This document shows, in pieces, positions 11,708-22,141 of a stretch of DNA of 64,000 bases (position 1 is its first letter; every line of letters begins with the position of its first letter). The position numbers and the translations under genes were made by a program. The DNA lies in assembly GCA_025331445.1 (NCBI GenBank), contig JAIWNE010000067.1, positions 106,407 to 170,406 on the forward strand, in the 5' to 3' direction. Source of the DNA: Blakeslea trispora (lineage: Eukaryota > Mucoromycota > Mucoromycetes > Mucorales > Choanephoraceae). The notes under the pieces were generated by a model. The model did not search any database and was not told the DNA's origin. It saw nothing but the letters and a program-made list of their open reading frames with translations.

Positions 11708-14341
11708 TTTAATTTTTTTTTTGAAATAAATAAGAAATAGATAAGTTATAATAAAAGAAAAAAAAAGAAGAAAAAAAGAGAGAAAAACAAAGAAAAATGT
11801 CATCGAGTTTTGGGGGGGTTTTATACTAGTGCAACCCAGAGAAATTTTTTTTTTTTTACTTTATTTTGGTTTAGAGTCAGTCCACTTTTTCCCTTTTTCC
11901 TTCGGTTTCGCCTTCCTAGGGTGAGAGGGGCGTAGTCTTGTTTATGAGCAGATTTTTTTTTTGTTTTTCCGATCCATCTGTGTTTTTTTTTTTTTTACTT
12001 TCTCGGTGCTGTTACCGTATTTCCTATTTGAGTAAATAGGTTAAAGGTCTCACATGAAAACGGGGTGAGATGGTTTCTTTTTTTATTTTGGGTTGTTTTC
12101 TAAACAACATTGTGATACACTCAAGACTTTCAAGTTTTCCCTTTTTTTTTTAAATTGTTTAAAGGAAAAACTTGGAAAAGAAAAAAAGTGATTAGACACA
12201 AAAAAAAAAAAAAGCGCCCGCAGTAAATTAGAAATCGTTATTATCATTGTTCAAGGTTGTAGAGTCAGTAAATTAAAAAATGTATCGAATTTGGTAAACA
12301 CATGCTTGGATGGTGAATTATCACGTTTTTCTCCCTTTTTGCTTACTATTGTTCTTTCAAACTTCTTTTTTTAATTTTTTACTATGGGATGTTGCTAGGA
12401 AAATACTTTTTTATTGTTATTTTTCGAAAAATGAAAGCAATAAAAAAAAAATAGTGTTCAATAACTCTTCATAAAGCACACTAGAACGATAAGAGCGAAT
12501 CACATCATGTCAAAAAGAAGTTAAAATGCAGTTTAAACATCAGCTGCTTTATTTGATTGGTGTGTTTAACATGGCTTGCTAAGCAACAAAATAAAAAAAA
12601 AATTAGAAATTTTGTTTATTTCAGGATCAATCTCGATCTTTCTGGAGCATTGACCCTCCAAAAAATTAGCCGTTTGGCAAACTAAATCACCCTATTGAAA
12701 TAAGGGAAATATAATTCGCCAAGAACCATAAACGCACGGCTAAAGATAGATGTTAGGGAGTTCAAAAGCTCCCCTCTTTTTTTTTTTTATATAAAAGATA
12801 CAGTTTCATTTCTCATTTTTTTTAAGAGACACAATAAGCTGCAGACTTTTCTTTTTTTCTTAACAAGCCAATTGTTCCTTTAAATTAGCTGCGGAACTTT
12901 GTCCATCTGATAAATTCAACATCATGATAAATGACCGCAGAGAGAGAGAAAAGAAAAGACAAAGAAATGAAATCGGATATTGTGTGTGCAACCCTGTCAC
13001 AATGAACTAAGGAGAGAGAAAGAGATCAGCTATGACGATATCATTCTGTTGTATTTTGCTCATACTTTAGTAAGCCTTTTTTTTTCTTTTTCTATCCTCT
13101 GCTAATTGTTATTCTCCTCTCTCTCTTTTTTTTGGATTCAGGAGAAATGGTTTTTTTTCGTTTAGTCATCCCAATGCCATCTATCTTTTTTTTTTTTTTT
13201 TTTTTTTTGTTGCCAAATATCAGTAACCATTCAGCCATTTAAACTCAAATGGGTTAAAGCTACTCTGTTCATGTTTTCTTTTAGTAAAAAATGAATCACA
13301 ATGATGCTTTTTTTTCGAAAGAAACTCTTTGTATCCATTAAAGTAAATAACAAAACTTCTCTTCTTGATAAACACAAGTTCAAAATGTTGTCCTTTTTTT
13401 CTTCTTCGGGATGTATTTCGGTTGAGCTTATCGAGTAACGATACACTTGTTTACTGGTCAATGCTTTCCCAATAAAATTAAGTTGCACATTTGCCATGTT
13501 ATGCCGGACCTAGATTTACCCGAATTTAATCAAGACTATCTACTCTAAAGAACATGAAAATCAAGGGGCTTAGATCTCTTAAAGGCATATTTGAGCTCTG
13601 TATTGGGTATTCAAGACAACTTTTTTTTTTTTTTAGTTTGATGGACAAGTTGTCAATAGAATAAAGCCCCCAAATCTTAATGAGTCACACTAAGGCTCAG
13701 ATGGCTAAAGAAGATGGAACTTTTTTTTTTTGGCTTAAAGAGAGGAAGGAGGGGCTTTGTTGTATCATCAAAGGTGTCTATTTTATATATATATAATAGT
13801 CGCTCAATTGAAGAATTTTTTTTTGTTTGATACAAGCATTAGCATTTCTTGAAGAAATATGAGCTCACTTGGGCGTACCTAATGATGTAACACATTGGCT
13901 ACAAACAGTCCCATCTTAACGGAATCCAAACATTCTAGATAGTACAATTTCTTACAACCTGGCTTATAAGGTAACGCCTATCTATCTTCTTGAGAGCGCT
14001 CCCCCTTTTTCTAAACAAGTAGTTTCTATCTTTTTTTTTAAAGAAAAAGAGACTATTCATGATAGTAGACACAATATAAAAAACAAATTCTCCCCCCCCT
14101 ACTCAATTATACACGAAAAAAATATTTTCCAGTTGTACATCTGGTTGAAAAGGGAGTAAACCCGCAAAATAAAAAAAGAGGAGGGAGGGGAAAACACCTT
14201 CCATTGATTTAAGGCCCCTTTATCTCAGAGAAAGTGAGTAATAGTCACAGGTGTGACTTTACCCTTTCCTTTTTTTTTTTCGAGTTATCTATTTTTTTTT
14301 CGAGTTATCTATTTTTTACCTTGTAAATATATATACAAAAT
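11708..14341. promoter_or_regulatory. Long divergent non-coding region between CCCH gene and eIF2B-gamma
   Basis: 2.6 kb without a supportable gene between two divergent starts, far longer than other divergent spacers here (176-451 bp). It is rich in poly-T (up to about 24 nt at 13183-13208), poly-A and CT repeats. Short hairpin-capable strings occur, e.g. TCTCAC...GTGAGA around 12048-12070, and a tandem 20-bp duplication (TCGAGTTATCTATTTTTTTT) occurs at about 14280-14318. The 88-codon ORF at 13497-13231 (-) crosses homopolymers and is not convincing. The region probably holds a long leader and regulatory sites of the CCCH gene. Confidence 0.45.
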
Positions 14342-16183
14342 ATGCTTTTTGAGAAACCAAAACATCATCATCATCGTATCAGCGAATTTCAAGCAGTCAT
14401 TCTCGCTGGTTACGGTAGTAGTAATAGGTTAGCGAAAACAAACTTGTACTTTATTTAACTAAACCCTTTTTTTATTGTTACGCGTTTATTTTAGACTTTA
14501 CCCTATTTCCGAGGAAGAAAACCTTCCCAAAGCATTACTTCCAGTTGGAAACAAGCCAGTGATATCCTATACCTTAGAATGGCTTGAGAAGGCCGGTATT
14601 CATGGTATAGTCTTGATTTTACATTGCTTTATTCATTCACTCATTTTTTGACAGATGTCATTGTGGTTGTTCAGGCTACAGGCAATGCTCCTCAAAAACT
14701 ATCAGCCTATCTTAGAACATATACCGGCAATATTCATCATCAAGTAGTCAGTGTAGATGAAGACGACGAGACAGCAGATGCCTTGAGAGCCATTAAAGAC
14801 AAGATTGATGTAAGAACAAGTGCAGAGAAGTGAAAAATCAAGTCTGACATAATCTAGAGAGATTTCATGGTGATCCCTTGTGATCTTATTACTGAGCTCA
14901 ATCCTCGAGATTTCATGGATGCTCATCGTGTTCATGATCCTACCTTTAGTGCATTGTTTTATGAACCTGGATCTACAGAAAGCACAAGCAAAGATGATGG
15001 TAAATTGAAAGAGAAGCATGAGGCTGGATAAGACTTGACTAAAGAGAAAAGTGTCTTTATAGATCTATTGCCTTATGTCGGTATTGACCCAGTTCGGAAT
15101 GCACTTGTCTATAAGGCACTCCGATCCGAAGATGATGATTTCTCTATCCGACTTTCATTACTCAACAAGTAAAGTGAGAGAGAGACAAACAACAAAGCTC
15201 TCCAACTCACCTGTTTGTCTAGATTTCCTCGTGTTCGAATTCATACTGATTTACAAGATGCTCATCTGTACATCTTTAAACGATGGGTCATTGATTTGGT
15301 AGCCGATAAAGAAAGAATCACCAGTATTTCAAAAGATCTGATACCTATGCTTGTCAAGTGTCAATATCAGAAAAAGATGATAGAAAGAGAACAAGTGAAC
15401 GAATGTATGTCTTTGTGTAGTGTATATAATCAAAAAAGTAACCTCTAATCTTCTAGATACATCCAATTATGATGATTTGCTTGCTAATGCACTATCACTT
15501 TCAACAACACAATCTACTGATCTGGATGATGAACTGTTGGTTCATCCTGTGCTTGCTAGCTTCAAGAGCCCTATCAAGTCTTATGTGCATATCTATCGTG
15601 GAGGCTTTTGTGGTCGTGGTAATACATCTGCTAGTTACAATGAATTGAATCGTTATGTAAGTCTCTTGATTGATCAACAAGACAGCTAGACTCATTCCTT
15701 ATTCTAGGCGACAAAGCAAGGGAATCCCATCATGCGTGTACCTTCCACAGCAGAAGTTGCACCTAGAACCCAAGTGGGTAATGATTCTATCATTGGTGAA
15801 TACACCAAGATTGACGAAAAGTCTTCTGTCAAGAAATCATGTGTGGGCGATCATTGTGTTATTGGTAAGAATGTCAAGATTGCTAATTCAGTGATTATGG
15901 ATCATGTTGTGATTGGTGACAAGTAAGTGAATTATTTGGTGATGCGATAGATGAAACTCAATAGTTCTATAGTGTTAAAATCGATGGTTGTATTATCTGT
16001 ACAAATGCACAAATCCATGAAAAGGCTAATATGAAGGATTGTGATGTGGCTGGTGGCTATATTGTGGATAAAGACAGTGAGTTTATATGCTTTAAAAAGA
16101 AAAGGCCTGCTTTCTAATGTTTTTTTTTTCTATTAGGTCAATTGAAGGGTGAAAAGTTGGTTTCTTTTAGAGAAGCTATTTAA
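14342..16183 (+). CDS. GCD1: Translation initiation factor eIF2B subunit gamma
   Basis: Part of the catalytic gamma-epsilon subcomplex of eIF2B, the GDP-GTP exchange factor for eIF2. Ten exons: 14342-14427, 14495-14604, 14655-14809, 14858-14999, 15045-15168, 15223-15404, 15457-15656, 15708-15922, 15973-16076, 16137-16183 (454 aa, normal size). The N-terminal nucleotidyltransferase-like domain shows AVILAGYGSSNRLYP and PKALLPVGNKPVISY. The usual pyrophosphorylase GxGxR is degenerate, as in gamma subunits. The C-terminal part has hexapeptide repeats of a left-handed beta-helix (SIIGEYTKID, CVIGKNVKIANSVIMDHVVIG). Start is the first ATG, followed by a His run. It lies upstream of the Ser-rich gene and about 3 kb from eIF2B-delta. 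Confidence 0.95.
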
Positions 16184-16314
16184 ATAAAATAAAATTCTCT
16201 CCCCTTCTTTAGTTGCACACAATAGTGTAACCTTTGTACAACTTTATAAACAGGAGAAATCTTTTTTATTTTTTCTCTCTTTTCCCTTTCTTTTTTTCTT
16301 TTTCTTATCAAAGA

Positions 16315-17029
16315 ATGACTATGGATCTTGTTTCAAGTAAAAATTGCATAGAGTTGAAAATAGAGTAGAATGAGACTAAGAAAGAATAGAAATAGATTTA
16401 CGATTAGAACAATTTAGGACACAACATGAATTTGCCCGTAATTTCTATGATGATTATGAGTTTTGTCCAGTCCGTTTCATAGAGGAGGTAAACACACACA
16501 CACACACACACACATAAAGCTCATGTTCTCTTAAAAAAAGTGCATAGAAGATCGAGAAAGAATTCAAAGAAGAACCTCACCTAGAAATCAGGTTGAACCT
16601 AGAGCAAGAGCCATCCCGATCATCAATCCAAATAACATGACTCCTGTAACAGTCCAACGATGTGGTACCTTATCACCCACTATAACATACAGTCCTCTTC
16701 ACCTTAGTGATAGCACAAGTACTACCAGTATTAGTAGTAGTAGTCATAGCAATAGCAGTAGTAGCAGTAGTAGTAGTCATAGTAGTAGTAGTAATAGCAG
16801 TAGTAGTAGTCATAGTAACCATAGTGATGCTAGTAACATTCCTTACAGTCATTCAGATTTAATGCGTATTCGTCCAACAGTCTATTTGAATCAGCACTGC
16901 AACCTGACTCGCTCCCCCATCCCCCGTGCCATACCCATCATCAACCCTGTTACAAGGAAAGCATTCCAGCTTACACCATCACAGAACACAAATGTGTCTC
17001 CTGGCTATTATGATGTTTCAGTGTGCTAA
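16315..17029 (+). CDS. Ser-rich low-complexity protein with a repeated RAIPIINP motif, uncharacterised
   Basis: Three-exon model: 16315-16336, 16381-16487, 16541-17029 (205 aa). All junctions keep frame and the N-terminal half becomes continuous only after splicing. An aromatic/acidic segment FARNFYDDYEFCPVRFIEEC (residues about 25-44) is followed by a basic stretch. The octapeptide RAIPIINP then occurs near residue 69 and again near 176, flanking a Ser/His/Asn tract encoded by AGT/AGC repeats. Intron 2 carries a (CA)n run. The AIPIINP strings faintly recall short conserved motifs in translation factors such as eIF4G, but this is only a resemblance. No family recognised. It sits between eIF2B-gamma and PRP38 on the same strand. 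Confidence 0.6.
16490..16514. repeat. (CA)n microsatellite in an intron
   Basis: About 11 CA units directly behind the 5' splice site of intron 2 of the Ser-rich gene. Confidence 0.85.
16728..16829 (+). repeat. (AGT)n/(AGC)n trinucleotide repeat in coding sequence
   Basis: Imperfect trinucleotide run encoding Ser with interspersed CAT and AAT codons (His, Asn). Likely length-polymorphic by slippage without breaking the frame. Confidence 0.85.
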
Positions 17030-17183
17030 AAAAAATCTATTTATTTTTTGTTATTTATTTATTTTTGATCATAAAAGTGATTTTCATCCTCTAAAAGTAG
17101 CTGAGTTTGAAATCGAATTTCCTTTTTTACACTCTATTTTTTTTTGGTACTTTTTTTTTTTTCTTTAAAGCATATACTGTATC

Positions 17184-17979
17184 ATGTCAGGTAAAAAAAA
17201 ATAACAAAAAAACCAAGATAATTCAACAACATAAACACACTTTTTGATGTCTCAATAGAAAACCCAAACTACCACGACGGTGCTTCTATTCATGGTCGTC
17301 ATCCTCTTCATTTGGTTGAAAAGATCATTCGTGAACGCATTCAGGGCTCATTATACTGGAAAGAGAAATGTTATGGTCTATCAGGTAAGAAAAGTAGGAA
17401 AATACATAGCTCAATAACTAATGTAGATAGAACATAGCTGCTACATTGATGGACAGGGCAGTTGAATTAGAATATATTGGTGGGTTATATGGTAGTCAAC
17501 AGCCTACTGAGTTTCTCTGTTTAACCTTGAAGCTATTACAACTCTTGCCTGAAAGAGATATCATTATCACACTGATCCAACAAGAAGACTTTAAGCAAGT
17601 AACAGAACAGGACCAGGTTGAATAACAAACTAACAAGGATGATAGATATGTACGTGCTTTAGGTGCATTCTATCTAAGATTAACAGGTAAATCAAAGGAG
17701 ATCTATCAATACCTGGAACCATTATTGAATGATTATCGTAAATTACGTGTGCGAGCTGGAGGTAAGTCAAAAGAGAGGAAAGTGGCTTTTTTTTTTATTC
17801 ACTGCTTTTTGTTAGATGGGTTCACATTGAGTTATATGGATAGCTTTATTGATGATCTTTTACGTGAGTCACGTGTGTGTGATATTATATTACCAAGAAT
17901 AACAAGTCGGTATGTGCTGGAACAGAATGATGAGCTAGAACCAAGAGAAAGTGCATTAGAAGATGATTTGGATGAATAA
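17184..17979 (+). CDS. PRP38: Pre-mRNA-splicing factor PRP38
   Basis: U4/U6.U5 tri-snRNP protein needed for spliceosome activation. Five exons: 17184-17190, 17259-17384, 17438-17594, 17646-17761, 17816-17979 (189 aa). Residues follow the PRP38 domain from end to end: SIHGRHPLHLVEKIIRERI, LYWKEKCYGL, YIGGLYG, EFLCLTLKLLQLLPERDII, YVRALGAFYLRLTG, YQYLEPLLNDYRKLR, VCDIILPRI and YVLEQNDELEPRESALEDD. The metazoan-type Arg/Ser-rich tail is absent, as in yeasts. The first exon is only 7 nt (ATG TCA G). The third intron (17595-17645) starts with GC rather than GT (AA|GCAAGT), supported by frame and by a CTAAC branch sequence; it splits the EDFKYVRALGA motif. Confidence 0.95.
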
Positions 17980-18008
17980 AACAGATCACATGATTTATTC
18001 CATTCTAC

Positions 18009-18353
18009 TTAGAAGCAACATGAAAACAAGCAAGTCAGGAAATGACTATCTTTTGCTTTGGATATCTTATCAGAAGAGGCAATAGAGGGTGGCAAGAGTA
18101 ATTGACGGTTAAGAGTGTCATAGTCTAGTTCACTATCTTCACTAGAGGAAGATAGACTGTTCTGATCAATCTGACGACAAGAAGAAGGTGAAAAGCCTTG
18201 TTCTCTTAATAGCTCTTGAGTCCAAGTAAGATAGAGACCTTCATCATGTTGATCAGAACTGATGGTTGTAGGTGTATTTGATCTGTGTGTGTTGCCTAGG
18301 GAACCATAAGTGATTTCTTTACTGACAAAAGATGAGGATGGTAAAGAAGACAT
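18009..18353 (-). CDS. Small protein with C-terminal cysteine cluster, uncharacterised
   Basis: Single-exon ORF of 114 residues, convergent with PRP38 (stops 29 bp apart). The protein is polar, Ser-rich and acidic, with a possible amphipathic segment YLTWTQELLREQGFS around residues 41-55. It ends in LTCLFSCCF, a Cys-rich hydrophobic tail of the sort that can be S-acylated. No CaaX box, signal peptide or clear membrane span. No family recognised. Start: first ATG. Confidence 0.5.
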   Translation of the reverse strand: MSSLPSSSFVSKEITYGSLGNTHRSNTPTTISSDQHDEGLYLTWTQELLREQGFSPSSCRQIDQNSLSSSSEDSELDYDTLNRQLLLPPSIASSDKISKAKDSHFLTCLFSCCF

Positions 18354-18629
18354 TGGGCTAATTCAATGGGATGCTTTTCAATGTCTTTTTTTTTTTTTGA
18401 TAAAAAAAGAGAAAGAAAAATAATGCATTTATATAGAAATAAAAAAAGGGGGGAATACACGCATAAATCTCCCCCCCTCTTTCATCAAATGTCATCTGTT
18501 GTCCATACACGTGTGATATCAGCAGAGAGAAAAAAAAATGAATGGGGGGAGATTTACTCAATAAGAGAGAGAGAGATACGTTCTTGCATATGAAATTCCA
18601 TTTTATTTTAAATAATACAAACTAGGGTG

Positions 18630-18965
18630 CTATACAGCAAGTTTAGCCTTCTTTTTTAAATCACCATAACAGTGACCACATAAATGATGCAAAAGCTTGT
18701 TACTACCACAAGCAGGACAAGTAGTCACATTTTCTTTTTGTTTAAGGCCCTTGTTAGAGGCACGCATGCGCTTCTTTGAGTGAGATGTCTTCTTCTTTGG
18801 TGCAGCCCAGAGAATAGATTCTAACCAGCTGGGTATTTGGAAAGTGTTGCGACTGATCGATTCGGTCAAGATTGTATTGTGTGTGAGTGAAAGTGTACCA
18901 AATTGTAATTGAGCATTGTGTTGTAAAAAGGGTCGAATAAAACCAAGACGTTGAAGAGTGTTCAT
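18630..18965 (-). CDS. MRPL32: Mitochondrial large-subunit ribosomal protein bL32m
   Basis: Zinc-ribbon protein of the mitochondrial large ribosomal subunit. Single exon, 111 aa. The first about 52 residues are a presequence (yeast Mrpl32 is matured by the m-AAA protease). The mature part begins near LWAAPKKKTSHSKKRMRAS, the bL32 signature, then has CPAC-x9-CGHC, the four zinc ligands. Size agrees with fungal bL32m. Start ATG 18965. It is divergent from eIF2B-delta with only 176 bp between starts, so the two probably share a promoter region. Confidence 0.93.
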   Translation of the reverse strand: MNTLQRLGFIRPFLQHNAQLQFGTLSLTHNTILTESISRNTFQIPSWLESILWAAPKKKTSHSKKRMRASNKGLKQKENVTTCPACGSNKLLHHLCGHCYGDLKKKAKLAV

Positions 18966-19141
18966 TTCGAGATATTGAATGATAAAAGCAAGGTGAATGG
19001 GGGGGGGGGTGCTAAAATAAGTGGCGTATTCGTCCAGATTTTTTTTCTTTTTTTAATAATTCACTAGGGGGGAAAAGTCACACTGTGTTATATTTGTTCT
19101 CTTTTTTTTTGTTTTTTTTTCCTCTACATATTTAAAGCAAT
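18966..19141. promoter_or_regulatory. Short bidirectional promoter region (bL32m / eIF2B-delta)
   Basis: 176 bp between divergent starts, with a poly-C/G block (about 19001-19010) and poly-T/CT-rich strings near both starts. The spacing implies shared control of two translation genes; no specific factor site recognised. Confidence 0.5.
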
Positions 19142-20764
19142 ATGGAACAAAAATCTAGCGTAAGCTTGATAGACGCGTCTACGTTAGCATTAGCTGATTG
19201 CATCATTTCTTTATTAGCCTCTTGGAAATACATCCAACACAAACAAGGTAAGACTTTACACATCAAGATATCATCCAATTTATCAGTTTCCTTCAGGGCC
19301 CTTCTGTCAACCGTAGAAAGAGTGTAGCAGCAGAAGAGAATCCCAAAAAGAAAGAAAGACCTCATGGTGAAGCTCCCAAGAAGTCTCAAAAGGACATGAC
19401 AAAGGCTGAACGTCGTGCCCTTCAAGAGAAGCAGAGACAAGAAAAACAAAACAGAACAGCAGCCAGCCAGCCTAAATCAACAAAACAGCCAACTGAATCA
19501 GACACCAAGAAAACACAACCTGTCGTGACCGATAACATCAAAAGCAAGAAAAAGACAGCCTCAAAGAATCAAGTACCTTGGTTACTTCATCTGGACGCAC
19601 CCAAGCCAAACGAATCTCTCCTCAAAGACCTTCATCCTGCTGTCATTCAGCTAGGTCTCTATTTCTCAGAAAGAAAGATTGTCGGTTCCAATGCACGTTG
19701 TGTTGCCATGCTAGAGGTGTTTTCCAAGGTGATTTCAGATCACAAGCCTCCTTCCGATGCTACCTTCTCAAGACACATTCAAAAGCATCTCGATCCCCAT
19801 ATTGCTCATCTACTCAGTGTGCGTCCCATGTCACTCAGTATGCGTGAATGTATTCGTTGGTTAAAGAAGGAGATGGCAGATATTGTAGAAGAAGATCCTC
19901 CCTTGAGCGATGACGATGCACGTAACCGACTGACAGAACGTATTGGTCATTTTATCCGTGAAAGAATCACCATGGCAGATCAACTGATTGTTCAGAATGG
20001 CCTACAAAAGATTCAGGATGGCGATGTCATCTTGACGTTTGCTAAATCGTCTGTGGTTGAAAGTCTCTTGTTGGAGACCAAGAAAAAGGGTATTGACTTT
20101 AAGGTGATTGTGGTCGATAGTCGTCCTTTATTTGAGGGTAAACATCTGTTACGCCGCCTGGTGGCTGCTGGCATTGATTGTTCATACCATCTATTGTCCA
20201 GTGTGTATGTTGCTCTGAAATCGGTCACAAAAGTCATTATGGGTGCACATGCTTTGTTGAACAATGGTGCTGTGTATTCCCGTATCGGTAGTTCGATGGT
20301 TGCTATGGCAGCCAGTGATAAACAGATTCCGGTCATGATCTGTTGTGAGACTTACAAGTTTGTCAATCGTACACAGGTAGATTCGTTTGTGTTGAACGAG
20401 TTGGGTAATCCTGATGATTTGGTGAATACACACAAGCATGATACGGCTTTGGAGAATTGGAGAGATCAACCTGATTTGAGATTGCTTAATTTGCTGTATG
20501 ATGTGACTCCTTCTAAATACATTACACTTGTGGTGACTGAAGTAGGTCTTATTCCCTGTACATCTGCTCCTGTGGTAAGTGTTTTTTTCTTTATCGTTTT
20601 TTTTAGCTTGTTTTTCTCACTCTATTATTATTATTACTATTTCTCCATAGATCTGGCGTGAATACAAGTAAGTGTCTCTTTTTTTCGAATTTTTTTTTTT
20701 ATTATTATTTATTCACCATCTATTCTTTTTTTATAGTGAGGAGTTTGGTAAACGCGTTGCATAA
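19142..20764 (+). CDS. GCD2: Translation initiation factor eIF2B subunit delta
   Basis: Regulatory subunit of eIF2B that senses phosphorylated eIF2-alpha. Five exons: 19142-19159, 19218-19247, 19297-20574, 20651-20667, 20737-20764 (456 aa). The N-terminal part is Lys/Gln/Glu-rich and disordered (MTKAERRALQEKQRQEK), as in other delta subunits. The C-terminal Rossmann-like domain shows DGDVILTFAKSSVVESLLLE, FKVIVVDSRPLFEGKHLLRR, KVIMGAHALLNNGAVYSRIG and PVMICCETYKFV, and it ends PKxx-type YITLVVTEVGLIPCTSAPV then IWREYNEEFG. The two short first exons are inferred from frame and splice sites. Reading straight through from the same ATG hits a stop, so splicing is required. The last two exons are very short (17 and 28 nt). 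Confidence 0.95.
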
Positions 20765-20836
20765 GATTTTTAAAAAAAAAAATTGTATAGAATAAACAGC
20801 GCTTTTTTTTTCTCTCTTTTAATTTTTTTAAAAAAC

Positions 20837-22012
20837 ATGTCTCAACCTAATGATGGTCTTAAAGTAGTCGATGCTGAACCTCAGCCTACTACTACAACTC
20901 CTGCTAATCAAACACTCAATGCCAATGCTCTCTTGAACAATACATTGGACGGGTTTGCCAACCTGGGTTCTCGTTTCAACCCTTTTGCTCAAAAGTTAAA
21001 TAAAGGTCTAGGTCAAGTCAGACAGGCAAGTGAATGGTAGTTGGTCTGCCTAAAAGATCCTAACAAAAAAAAAACTTGTCTTTTTTTAGTATGCTCAAGA
21101 AAAATTGGGTACAGCTGAAAATGTCACCGAGTTACCTCAAGAATACAAAGACTTGGAAAAGGTATGAAAAGAAAAAGAAAAAAAGATGCATCAAACTAAT
21201 CTCTCGGATAAGCGTATCGATGCCCTTCGTCATGCTCAACTCAACATGCTCAAGATCTCTCGTACCTTTGATAATCCCTCTTATGACTATCCTGTTCAGA
21301 TTCAACAATCCTTGATTGGCATGACCACCACTGTCACTCGAGAACTTCAACAACTGGCCTTGACAACACCTGCTGCTGACCGTGCCAATCTACCTACCGA
21401 AACCGTGCGTGAAGAACCCAAGACACTCTTGCACGGTCTTTCTCGTGTGGCTGCTGAAGGGTCAGAATCGATTGGTGTGGATGAACCGTTGGGTACGGCT
21501 CTCTTTAAATATGCCACCATCACTGAAAAGGTAGCTGATGCCCGAGTCAAGATGGATAAGGCGATTGTCGAAAAGTTCAACAAGCCCGTTCAGACCACAT
21601 TGAACACCAGTATCGAACAAGCCTTGAAGGCGCGTCGTCAAGTGCAATCGATTCGTCTGTCACTCGATGCCTGTAAGGCCAAGTATCGATCGGCTCGCCC
21701 TGAAAGATCCGAGGCTGCTCGTTTGGAGGTAGAACAGGCTGAAGATCAGTTTGTGGCTGCTGTTGAGGAAGCGACTAATTTGATGAAGGCTGCTCTTGAG
21801 AATGTAAGTTTGTTTATTTTTTTAAAGTGTACAATTTGATTTTAAAAAAAGTTCTTTTTTGTAAGCCTGAGCCCTTTAGAAACTTGGCTGATCTGGTTCA
21901 AGCTCAATTACAATACTTTAAAGAAGCTCAAGAACTCTTGTTTGACCTTGCACCTGAATTGGATGAGATTCAAGTGACTCAAGAATCTTTGTACAGAAAT
22001 AGCCGTGTTTAA
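20837..22012 (+). CDS. GVP36: BAR-domain protein, Gvp36-like
   Basis: Membrane-curvature protein of Golgi and endocytic vesicles in yeast. Four exons: 20837-21025, 21090-21161, 21213-21803, 21866-22012 (332 aa; yeast Gvp36 is about the same). After a Pro/Thr/Asn-rich start comes an amphipathic region FANLGSRFNPFAQKLNKGLG, then YAQEKLGTAENVTELPQEYK and a long helical domain (RIDALRHAQLNMLKISRTFD to the C-terminus), matching the BAR_2 family. Late helices contain RRQVQSIRLSLDACKAKYRS and the PxxFRNLADLVQAQLQYFKE segment. Intron 1 (21026-21089) begins CAG|GCAAGT, a GC-AG intron; a GT alternative 4 nt downstream breaks the frame. Membrane and vesicle role is inferred from family. Confidence 0.87.
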
Positions 22013-22141
22013 TTGCTTTTTTATTTTATCGTTTGACAACAATGCGATTAAGCTGACTAAAATAAAAACTAAAAAAAAAAATCAAGTTAAACACACACTT
22101 GTTTTCTTTTTTTCTTTCTTCTCTTTTTCAAGATTTTGTTG

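Noticed and set aside
13231..13497. 88-codon minus-strand ORF
   Set aside because: Crosses poly-T runs, no conserved pattern, no plausible splice partners.
19142..19327. Straight-through 61-aa reading of the first eIF2B-delta exon
   Set aside because: Ends in a stop; two introns with standard sizes and phase give a continuous eIF2B-delta protein.
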